DNA of 64,000 nucleotides, taken from NCBI RefSeq assembly GCF_000379685.1, contig NZ_KB903283.1, forward strand, positions 422,508-486,507, given 5' to 3'. Under the pieces are notes generated by a model, which was not told the DNA's origin, made no database searches, and was given only the letters and a program-made list of their open reading frames with translations. The first letter of the stretch is position 1. The number at the start of each line of letters is the position of its first letter. Made by a program: the position numbers and the translations under genes. Origin of the DNA: Catelliglobosispora koreensis DSM 44566. Lineage in GTDB: Bacteria > Actinomycetota > Actinomycetes > Mycobacteriales > Micromonosporaceae. Shown here in pieces: positions 32,684 through 40,035 of the stretch.

Positions 32684-33939
32684 GGCGCTGGGGTTTGCGG
32701 CGCTTCAACAGCGAAGTCGGCTGGCGCCTTCTGCTTGCGGGCTCTCGCGATGAACGGGATCGATAGTCCAGTTAGGACACCGGACATGATGTACGACGCC
32801 GGGTAGCCCCATATGTCGGCTGCCCGGCCCAGTACCGGCTGGGCGACGACGCCCCCGCTTGAACCCATCAGTGAGTCGAACGACAGAATCGTCGCCCGCT
32901 GCTGGGAAGGGATAAGGCCGTTGAGGTAGGCCTGGCGGATCGGTGTCGCGGCGGCGGAAATCAGTCCCCACACCACGATCAGGGCCAGCGCGACCCAGAA
33001 CTTTTGGATCAGCCCCATGAAGATGACCGCGGCTGAAGCGATGACCTCGGCGGCGATGAGGGCTGAGGTCCGGCGCTGGAACAAGTGGCGGATGTGCGCC
33101 GTCAGCAATCCACCAACGATTTGTGCTCCTGCCACGATCGCGGCCGCGAGACCGGCGATGCCGTAGGCCTGTGGGTCACCGTAAAGGTCGAGCAGATACG
33201 GCTGCAGCGCGTAGAACACGTAGATGAGAACACCGCCGGTGAACAGGCCGGAGAGCATCAGGTACTTCACCGCTGGGATGCGCCAGCCGTACTCCAGAGA
33301 GTTGGCGACGATCTTCTTCATCTCCGCGAGCGGGCGGCCGTCGCGCTTAGGGGTGAAGCCAATGTCGCGCATGAGCACAAAGGCGATGACGAACATGACA
33401 CCGAGCACCGCGGCCCGTACCACGAACGGGACCCCAAGGTTGGTCAGCTGAGCGATATAGCCGCCCGCGACCGAGCCCGTGAGCATGCCGACGCCCGCGA
33501 GCACCTGCCCGCGCCCGAACACCGTCTCCAGCGTGCCTTCGTATCCGGTCGCCTGTAACGCATCGACAAGCCAGGCTTCAGTCGCGCCGGAAAAGAAGGT
33601 GAAGCCGAGGCCAAGCAGGACGGACACGAGCGCCCACAGCCAAAACGACGCCTCGACTTGCCATAGGAGCACATAAAGCCCAGTGGATATAGCCAGCGTG
33701 ATGGTGCCGAGCAGGAAGGAGGCGCGCCGTCCCCACATGTCGGCCACGATGCCCGTTGGCACTTCGAACAGCACCATTCCCGCGGTGAAGAAGGCGTTGG
33801 CGGCGAACGCTTCCAGGTTGGACAGTCCCGCGTCGAGCAAGAAGATCGTGTTGATGCCCCAGATCAGCGACGCCGCGAGCGTGTTGCCCAGGAGCAGCGT
33901 GTAGTAGATCCGTTTGATCGCCGCCGGCGTGTATGTCAC
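32680..33939 (-). CDS. MFS transporter
   Basis: About 419 aa from GTG 33939. Twelve membrane helices; the loop 2-3 region VPTGIVADMWGRRASFLLG carries the MFS motif A in drug-exporter style. Residues about 190-215 form the central cytosolic loop (KRDGRPLAEMKKIV). Probably an exporter, substrate unknown. It diverges from the next membrane-protein gene; GGAAGGT lies too close to the GTG to act as a normal ribosome site. Confidence 0.88.
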   Translation of the reverse strand: MTYTPAAIKRIYYTLLLGNTLAASLIWGINTIFLLDAGLSNLEAFAANAFFTAGMVLFEVPTGIVADMWGRRASFLLGTITLAISTGLYVLLWQVEASFWLWALVSVLLGLGFTFFSGATEAWLVDALQATGYEGTLETVFGRGQVLAGVGMLTGSVAGGYIAQLTNLGVPFVVRAAVLGVMFVIAFVLMRDIGFTPKRDGRPLAEMKKIVANSLEYGWRIPAVKYLMLSGLFTGGVLIYVFYALQPYLLDLYGDPQAYGIAGLAAAIVAGAQIVGGLLTAHIRHLFQRRTSALIAAEVIASAAVIFMGLIQKFWVALALIVVWGLISAAATPIRQAYLNGLIPSQQRATILSFDSLMGSSGGVVAQPVLGRAADIWGYPASYIMSGVLTGLSIPFIARARKQKAPADFAVEAPQTPAP

Positions 33940-33981
33940 CTTCCGATCATGCCACGGCGCTGATCTGACAAACTGGGACGC

Positions 33982-34659
33982 GTGTCGATAGGCGGTCAGA
34001 CACCGGCGTGGCGGCGCGTCACCGAAGGTGAGCACCGGGCCGGAGTCGCTCTAGCCGTGGTCGCCCTGCTCATCTTGCAATTTCTCGTGCCGAGACAGTA
34101 CGCGTTCAAGCCCGTCTGGCTCATCATGGCGCTAGAAGCGGCGATCTTCATCGTGCTCACGATCGCCAATCCGTTCCGGATCAACCGTGAATCGGCCGCG
34201 TTGCGGGTCGCCAGCCTGCTGCTCGTGGGAGTGGCTAGTTTCGCGACCTTGTGGTCTGTGGGCTTACTCACCTACGACATGGTCGAGGGAAAGACTGACC
34301 TGACCGCGGTGGAGCTCGTGCGCAATGGCGCGGCCATCTGGCTCACCAACGTTCTCGTGTTTGGGCTTTGGTTCTGGGAGCTCGACCGTGGCGGCCCGGC
34401 CGCGCGAGCCAACAACCGCAAGGCCTACGCGGACTTCCTCTTTCCGCAGATGGCAACGCCTCACGTCGCCGATGCGGACTGGCGCCCCCAGTTCACCGAC
34501 TATCTCTACGTCGCGTTCACGAACGCCACCGCATTCAGCCCCACCGATGCGATGCCCCTGTCGCGGTGGGCCAAATTCGCCATGATGCTCGAATCAGCTA
34601 TCTCCCTTGTCACGGTCGTTCTCGTGATCGCCCGGGCGGTTAACGTTCTGGGCAACTAA
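33982..34659 (+). CDS. uncharacterised multi-pass membrane protein
   Basis: 225 aa from GTG 33982. Five or six hydrophobic segments. A conserved-looking block runs from LVFGLWFWELDRGGPAAR through FLFPQM to DYLYVAFTNATAFSPTDAMPL, followed by a last helix pair ending ISLVTVVLVIARAVNVLG. I recognise this block as common in bacterial membrane proteins of unknown role, but cannot name the family safely. It is 66 bp upstream of the DoxX-like gene, on the same strand. Confidence 0.75.
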   Translation: MSIGGQTPAWRRVTEGEHRAGVALAVVALLILQFLVPRQYAFKPVWLIMALEAAIFIVLTIANPFRINRESAALRVASLLLVGVASFATLWSVGLLTYDMVEGKTDLTAVELVRNGAAIWLTNVLVFGLWFWELDRGGPAARANNRKAYADFLFPQMATPHVADADWRPQFTDYLYVAFTNATAFSPTDAMPLSRWAKFAMMLESAISLVTVVLVIARAVNVLGN

Positions 34660-34725
34660 GGGCTGTCACATTCCGCGAGGCTGTCTCGTCAGGTGACCGC
34701 AAGCCCTCAATCAAGGAGAGAGTTC

Positions 34726-35082
34726 ATGTTCGCCGCTTATGTCACTGTCACCAGCCTTACCGCGCTCTTCAACGCCATCGCCGCCTACACGTACTTGAGC
34801 GGCCACGACTACCCCAAGGCTCAGGCCGATATGAAGCGCGTGCCAAGGTCGTGGCTGCCCATCCTGGGTCTGTTGCTGGCGGCGGGCGCGCTGGGATTGC
34901 TCGCCGGGTTCGCCGTGCCGCTCCTGGGCATCCTTGCCGCGGTGGGGCTGGTGCTTTACTTCATCGGCGCCATTATCGCCCACCTGCGTGTGGGTTCGCG
35001 TCAGCTCATCGGGGGCATCGTGTTTCTGGCGTTCGCTGTGGCGTCGCTAGTGCTGAACCTTGCGGCGGGGAGCCAGGTGTGA
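34726..35082 (+). CDS. DoxX-like small membrane protein
   Basis: 118 aa from ATG 34726 with AAGGAGAGAG just upstream; an earlier in-frame start lacks such a site. Four helices in the DoxX_2 arrangement (YVTVTSLTALFNAIAAYTYL; WLPILGLLLAAGALGLLAG; VPLLGILAAVGLVLYFIGAIIAHLR; GGIVFLAFAVASLVLN). DoxX-like proteins are linked to thiosulfate or redox processes at the membrane, but most members have no assigned role. The 3' end overlaps the convergent hydrolase gene by 36 bp. Confidence 0.82.
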   Translation: MFAAYVTVTSLTALFNAIAAYTYLSGHDYPKAQADMKRVPRSWLPILGLLLAAGALGLLAGFAVPLLGILAAVGLVLYFIGAIIAHLRVGSRQLIGGIVFLAFAVASLVLNLAAGSQV

Positions 35083-35484
35083 CAGGGTCCGGCTCCACAT
35101 TGGAGTGAGCAGGTCATGACCCGCTGCCGGATGCATTTCCAGCCTCGCGGCAGGGAGGCGCTTTTGCCACCAGCTGCCGTGTCGCTGGCCGGTCAGCGGG
35201 TCTTTAGCTCCATAGAGCAGCAACGTTTTCGCCCTCACCTCAGCGATCGAAAAGCCAAGGGCGGCTTCGTCTTCGGGGATAGGCGTCGCCAGAATCACCA
35301 GCCTGGCGACCGCGTCAGGATGTGCGGTCGCGAATTCCATAGCGGCGTAGCCCTGTGACGACCAGCCCACAACTCCGGCTGGCGCGGTCAGCGCCGTGGA
35401 GCCAGGCGGTGCAAGCGTCACCCCTCGCGCTGCTGTCGCTTCAGGATCCGGGTCGGTCGCGGAGCCAAAGAGGAACACCAACAT
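35047..35484 (-). CDS. short alpha/beta hydrolase
   Basis: 145 aa from ATG 35484. It has the core of the fold only: nucleophile region VVGWSSQGYAAMEFA, central strand RLVILATPI, then TLLLYGAKDPLTG (acid) and HPAAGHDLLTPMW (catalytic His). The elbow reads GWSSQG instead of a clean GxSxG. At 145 residues it lacks the usual lid and first strands, so it may be a minimal hydrolase or the remnant of a longer one. Divergent from the methyltransferase with 18 bp between the starts. Confidence 0.68.
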   Translation of the reverse strand: MLVFLFGSATDPDPEATAARGVTLAPPGSTALTAPAGVVGWSSQGYAAMEFATAHPDAVARLVILATPIPEDEAALGFSIAEVRAKTLLLYGAKDPLTGQRHGSWWQKRLPAARLEMHPAAGHDLLTPMWSRTLSHLAPRRKVQH

Positions 35485-35502
35485 GAGGGGCACAATATAG
35501 AT

Positions 35503-36123
35503 ATGACCGAGACCCCGGCGGCCCGCCAGCAACGTGTGTGGGACAGAGCGGCACCCAGTTACGACAAGCAGATCGCCTTCTTGGAAAAGATCCAGTTTGG
35601 TGGCGGCCGGGAATGGGTGTGCTCACGGGCCATCGGTGACGTGCTGGAGGTAGCGATCGGCACCGGCCGCAACCTGCCGTTCTACCCCAAGGACGTCCGC
35701 ATCACCGGGATCGAGCTCAGCCCTGCGATGCTCGATATCGCCCGGCGTCGCGCCGCCGAACTAGGCATCAGCGCTGATTTGCGCCAGGGCGACGCCGAGA
35801 GGCTGGACTTCGGCGACGACACCTTCGACACGGTTGTTTGCGTGCTGTCGCTGTGCACCATCCCTGACAACGCCAAGGCCATCAGCGAAATGCACCGTGT
35901 CCTCAAGCCTGGGGGCAAACTGCTAATGCTGGACCACATCGGCAGTCAGTGGTGGCCCATCTGGGCGGGTCAGCGGCTGCTGGAGCTGCTGACCGCTAGG
36001 TCAGGCGAATACATGACTCGTCGTCAGCTGCCGCTCGTGCGGGCCGCCGGATTCGAGATCATCGAGGCCGAAAGGCTCAAGGCAGGCAGCGTCGAGCGCA
36101 TCGCCGCGCGCAAGCCCAGCTAG
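35503..36123 (+). CDS. class I SAM-dependent methyltransferase (UbiE/PmtA-like)
   Basis: 206 aa. Motif I is VLEVAIGTGRNLPFYP (about 48), strand 2 ends GIELSPAMLDIARRRA, then LRQGDAERLDFGDDTFDTVVCVLSLCTI and VLKPGGKLLMLDHIGS. The N-terminus VWDRAAPSYDKQIAFLEKIQFGGGREWV resembles phospholipid or methylated-lipid methyltransferases of the UbiE/PmtA group. Acceptor unknown. A strong hairpin follows the stop. Confidence 0.86.
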   Translation: MTETPAARQQRVWDRAAPSYDKQIAFLEKIQFGGGREWVCSRAIGDVLEVAIGTGRNLPFYPKDVRITGIELSPAMLDIARRRAAELGISADLRQGDAERLDFGDDTFDTVVCVLSLCTIPDNAKAISEMHRVLKPGGKLLMLDHIGSQWWPIWAGQRLLELLTARSGEYMTRRQLPLVRAAGFEIIEAERLKAGSVERIAARKPS

Positions 36124-36125
36124 CG

Positions 36126-36161
36126 TGTGGCCGCCACCCCACGGTCGCGGTGGCGGCCACA
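36126..36161. terminator. bidirectional terminator hairpin
   Basis: TGTGGCCGCCACC (36126-36138) pairs exactly with 36149-36161 around a 10-nt loop. It fills the 44-bp gap between the convergent methyltransferase and FN3-repeat genes. GC-rich without a T-run. Confidence 0.65.
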
Positions 36162-36167
36162 GCTACA

Positions 36168-37730
36168 TCAATATGTCGCCGCGCAGCTTTGCGCGGTCCA
36201 GGCGGAATAGCCCCACGAGTTGAACGACCTGGCCTGGAAGCACTTGTAGGTGCCCTGAGCCAAGCCGTACACGTAATGATCCGTCTTGTTGACGATGTTG
36301 TAGGTAGTGATCGCACCGGTCATCACGTCGAGCACCTGGAAGCCGGTCTCGTTGGAGGAGCGGTCCGTCCAGGCGAACCGCAACGTGGACGACGTCACCC
36401 GCGAGGCCGCCGGGTTTGACGGTGCGAGCGGTGGACCATACGTCGTCGCGCACACATAGCCTGTCGGGGCTGAGGATCCGGCCAAGTTATAGGACCGCAC
36501 GTTGAAACACATCGTTGTGTTGGGCGCGATCCCGTTCCAGGTATGCGATGTCACGTTTGGTTGCGTGTTCTGGAAACTCACCTGGTTGTAGACCTGGAAC
36601 ATCGTTTCGTTGTTGGAACGGTCCGTCCAGGTGATTCTGATCTGTGAGCTGCTGACGGGAACGGCCGATACGATCGTTGGTGCGGCTGGGATCGTCGGTG
36701 TGGTGGCACATGAGTAGGCCGACCACGCTGACTCACCCGCTAGGTTCTTCGCCCGCACACGCAAGCACAGGTATGCGCCGTTGGGCAGACCGGTCCAGAC
36801 GTACCCGACGGCGTTAGCGCCCCCGGCAGGCCGGATTTCGCTGCCGTTGGTCACCTCGAACGCGGTTTCGTTGGTGGACTTGTCCGTCCAGGACAGCTTG
36901 ATCTGCGTGCCACTGACCACTGTCGCGATAGGATTGGCCGGTGCGATAGGAATCGTTGGTGTGGTTCCGCACTTTTGCGTGGTCCAGGCGGAGTAACCGG
37001 CCAGGTTGAACGAGCGGACCTTGAAGCACTTGGTCTGCCCGAACGCCATGTTGCCCCACGTGAGGTTGGTGATGTTGGCGGTGGTCTGCTTGATTTCGAC
37101 GCTGTCGGTGACCTGGAAACCGTTCTCGTTGTTGGACTTATCCGCCCAGGTGACCTTAAGCGCGCTGCCGTTGACGACCGTCACGACCGGGACGCCGGGC
37201 ACGACCGGGATCGTCGGGGTGATGACGCAGGGCGCCGAGCCCCAGGGCGAATACCCAACGGCGTTGTAGGCACGCACCTTGAAGCACTTGTTCGCGCCGT
37301 TGGCCAGACCGTCCCACGTGAACGAAGTGGTGTTGGGGTCGGAGATCCGGGTGACCGTGCCGTCGTTGATTTCGTAGCGCAGTTCGTTGTTCGCGTTGTC
37401 GGTCCAGCCGACGCGCACACTCGTTCCACTTAGGATAGTCGCCGTAACCGCTGTGGGCGCGGCAGGGTACGTCGGTGTAGTGACGCAAACCGGTGCAGTG
37501 AACGGCGATCCGCCGTAGTAGTTGTACGACTGAACCTTGAGGCAGCGGGAGCTTCCCGGGGTTAGCCCGGTCCACACCAAGCTTGTCGCATCCCGGGTGG
37601 CCGTGCGGGTTTCGGTGCCGTCAGAGACGGCGAAGCCATCCTCGGTCAGCGACGTGTCCGTCCACGAAAGTGTCAGCGATGTCCCGTCCGGCGCCGCTGT
37701 CATGCTTGGGGCAGTGGGGCCGGGCGGTAT
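36168..37730 (-). repeat. six tandem fibronectin type III coding repeats
   Basis: About 260-bp units coding the C-terminal FN3 array. Recurring elements are a Pro-rich start (xPxxP), the strand IxLSWTDxSxNE, the pair KCFKVRSYN-GYS and the closing CxTTP. Divergence between units is visible, so this is an old duplication kept in frame. Confidence 0.8.
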
Positions 37731-39086
37731 GCCGGCGAACGTGAACTTCCACTGTTCCTTGCTTGCATACCGTTTGCCGTCCACGATTTTGATGACGCGC
37801 CAGACGTAGGTGCCAATTGGCAATGGCGGCACGAACGAGGTCATCAAAGGCAACTTCGCCATCGACGTCGCCTTGGTCATGGTGAACGTTGGCGAGTTCG
37901 ATGGCGCGAGAACGACTTCGTAGGAAACCGCGCTTAGCGCGGCGACGTCCTGCCATTCGAGCGTTTCGGCGTACTGGTTGTACACACCTGCCCCCGGTGC
38001 GCCAGGGCAGGTGCCCAACAGGTAGCCCTGACGGGCGTCCTGGGCATCGTCGCCGGCGTATAAGCCGAACCGGCGGAACTGGTCATCGAAGTCTTGCAGG
38101 GTGAACCAGGTAGCCGCGGCTACGGTTGCGAATTCGTCGTTGAGTGCGGCGTACCCCTTGATGAGGTTGTAGCACTGGTCTTCTTTGGACACCACCGGCC
38201 CGCCGAGCGCTTCGCCGTCTGCTGGCCGCCGCCACCCGAATTCGGTGATGTAGACCGGAATCCCGAAGCCGCTGGTGAATTTCCACACGAAGTCAGCCAG
38301 CCGCGGGTGGATGCTGCGGTCGGAGCCCTCGGTCTCGACGTTGGGCAAAATGGCATCGACATACGGGTGGATACCGATGCCGTCCACAGCCGCGTCGAGG
38401 TTGCTGTAACCGCCAGCCACGTTGGGATCGCCTGCGCCGTTTTGGAAGGCGGTGTTCGTGTCAGTCAGGTACGTGACTGGATACTGAGGTGTTCCTTCGG
38501 CGCCGTTGGCCAGCCCGCCGCTGATGATCAGATCTTGCCCGCCGCCGCAGGAGTTCGGCGCGGTGCGGATCGCGCGGGCGGTGTGGCCGATGTAGCGGGC
38601 GAAATCCGCCGCTAGTAAGGGAGTAGCGCCCGGTGTTCCAGACAAGTTGGGCTCGTTCCAAACCTCCCAGACGTCGATGCGGTCGAAGTCCTGATGGCAG
38701 GCGATCGCGGCGGCGTCCGCGGCGAAAGTGTCTGGAGCGGAGGAGGTGGTGAAGTTAGCGCCTAGTAAGCCAATGATTTTGAAGTTCGTGCCGATCGCCG
38801 CCAGGAATGACTTGTATGCCTCCCTCGCGCAGCCGTGACTGCTGATCATTTTCCGCAGGTCGAGCCGCAGCCACGCGGTCTGAGCCTGTAGTGCGGTGTC
38901 GTCGATGAGTTTTTGTGCCGAAGCGGTGCGGTGGCAGGTGCCATCGTCCGCGAAGTAGATGACGTCTCCGGCCTGGATGCCTTTGATGCCGGTGGTGGCT
39001 AGCGCGGGCTGCTGGGCGATCGCCTGGGCGAGCACGGTCGAGAGCAGCAGCACGCAGAACGCCGCGAATTTGCGGGAGTGCTTCAT
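36168..39086 (-). CDS. secreted clan GH-A glycoside hydrolase-like protein with six FN3 repeats
   Basis: 972 aa from ATG 39086. Signal peptide to about residue 30. Residues about 30-380 are a TIM-barrel hydrolase of clan GH-A type: the acid/base Glu is E145 in VWEVWNEPN, and the nucleophile is probably E282 in VYITEFGW, near which GIGIHPYVD also fits. A beta-sandwich linker follows, then six fibronectin type III repeats of about 86 residues to the end. Each repeat holds a Cys pair (such as KCFKVRAYN...APC), so they are probably disulfide-bonded. Likely an exported polysaccharide hydrolase; the substrate is unknown. The M23 gene ends 14 bp upstream. Confidence 0.85.
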   Translation of the reverse strand: MKHSRKFAAFCVLLLSTVLAQAIAQQPALATTGIKGIQAGDVIYFADDGTCHRTASAQKLIDDTALQAQTAWLRLDLRKMISSHGCAREAYKSFLAAIGTNFKIIGLLGANFTTSSAPDTFAADAAAIACHQDFDRIDVWEVWNEPNLSGTPGATPLLAADFARYIGHTARAIRTAPNSCGGGQDLIISGGLANGAEGTPQYPVTYLTDTNTAFQNGAGDPNVAGGYSNLDAAVDGIGIHPYVDAILPNVETEGSDRSIHPRLADFVWKFTSGFGIPVYITEFGWRRPADGEALGGPVVSKEDQCYNLIKGYAALNDEFATVAAATWFTLQDFDDQFRRFGLYAGDDAQDARQGYLLGTCPGAPGAGVYNQYAETLEWQDVAALSAVSYEVVLAPSNSPTFTMTKATSMAKLPLMTSFVPPLPIGTYVWRVIKIVDGKRYASKEQWKFTFAGIPPGPTAPSMTAAPDGTSLTLSWTDTSLTEDGFAVSDGTETRTATRDATSLVWTGLTPGSSRCLKVQSYNYYGGSPFTAPVCVTTPTYPAAPTAVTATILSGTSVRVGWTDNANNELRYEINDGTVTRISDPNTTSFTWDGLANGANKCFKVRAYNAVGYSPWGSAPCVITPTIPVVPGVPVVTVVNGSALKVTWADKSNNENGFQVTDSVEIKQTTANITNLTWGNMAFGQTKCFKVRSFNLAGYSAWTTQKCGTTPTIPIAPANPIATVVSGTQIKLSWTDKSTNETAFEVTNGSEIRPAGGANAVGYVWTGLPNGAYLCLRVRAKNLAGESAWSAYSCATTPTIPAAPTIVSAVPVSSSQIRITWTDRSNNETMFQVYNQVSFQNTQPNVTSHTWNGIAPNTTMCFNVRSYNLAGSSAPTGYVCATTYGPPLAPSNPAASRVTSSTLRFAWTDRSSNETGFQVLDVMTGAITTYNIVNKTDHYVYGLAQGTYKCFQARSFNSWGYSAWTAQSCAATY

Positions 39087-39100
39087 GGTTTCGCCGCCTC

Positions 39101-39889
39101 TCACGGGCACCGGGTGACGCCGGGGATGAACCCGGTGTAGCCGGTGTTGGTATTGGCGTCGGGGACCCACCGGCCGGTGCCGATGCGGTTCCAGACCGTG
39201 CTGGGTCCATAGGTGCCGGGAGCTGAACTGCCCGTCTTCTGGCAGTAGATGGTCACGTAGGTGCCATCGGCGAGCGTGCCTGCCGAGGCGTAGCCGTTAC
39301 CCGGTCCCGTTCGGACGGTGATGGTGGTCCCGTTGGGCGTCATGTCGATCCAGCCCGCACCGGTGCCTGCGCCCTGGCAGGCGTTGGTGCTGGTGTAGGT
39401 GACGTTGCTGTAATAGCCGACCTGAACGCCATCGAACTTGATCTTTACGGCCGTGCCGTTGAGCTTCTGCTCGTAGTGCAGATGCGGTCCCGTGGACGTT
39501 CCGCCCGTCGAGCCGACCAGGCCGATGATCGTGCCGTAGCCGACCACCTGGCCGACGCGCACCCACTGTGCGCTGAGGTGGGCGTAGAGCGTGGTGTTGC
39601 CGCCGGTGTGGTTGATCCGCACGTACTTGCCGTAATTGGCCGCGGCCTCAGAGACCATGTCAACCGTGCCGGGTGCGCTTGCCACGACGTAGTCACCGTC
39701 GTCGTCGGCACGGTTGAAGTCGATGGCGTTAAGCGGGGAGTGGGTGGCGTAGGTCTGCCCGCCCCACACCTGTCCACAAGGGAACGGGAGTTTGTAGACC
39801 GGCGCCGCGAGCGCGGGCGCGGCTGGGAGCAACACCGCCGCGGCGGCGAGTATTACCACCGCGGCAAGACGTATAGGGCGTCTGGACAT
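39101..39889 (-). CDS. secreted M23 peptidase with SH3-like tail
   Basis: 262 aa from ATG 39889. Signal peptide LAAVVILAAAAVLLPAAPALA. The M23 (LytM/lysostaphin) domain has its zinc ligands in THSPLNAIDFNR and HLHYEQ, with the accessory His in YAHLSAQWV. Residues about 185-262 form an SH3-like or related binding domain (MTPNGTTITVRTGPGNGYASAG). It should cut peptidoglycan cross-links or peptides outside the cell. It is followed 14 bp later by the GH-A/FN3 gene, so both are probably exported together. It diverges from the SARP regulator 146 bp away. Confidence 0.9.
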   Translation of the reverse strand: MSRRPIRLAAVVILAAAAVLLPAAPALAAPVYKLPFPCGQVWGGQTYATHSPLNAIDFNRADDDGDYVVASAPGTVDMVSEAAANYGKYVRINHTGGNTTLYAHLSAQWVRVGQVVGYGTIIGLVGSTGGTSTGPHLHYEQKLNGTAVKIKFDGVQVGYYSNVTYTSTNACQGAGTGAGWIDMTPNGTTITVRTGPGNGYASAGTLADGTYVTIYCQKTGSSAPGTYGPSTVWNRIGTGRWVPDANTNTGYTGFIPGVTRCP

Positions 39890-40035
39890 TTCAATGGCTC
39901 CAATCGTGGGAAGGTCCGCACATTCTTTGCACAGCCACTTATCGGGCCGCTTGCCGTCGCCTTGCCAAACCCTTGCCACCTGCGCCGTGCCCGTTTACGC
40001 TCACGTCCTGGCAGCCCGGCCGGGGGAGGCGGAGT

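Noticed and set aside
36168..37730. CRISPR-like spacing in the FN3 region.
   Set aside because: Repeats are about 260 bp, diverged and coding, not short direct repeats with spacers.
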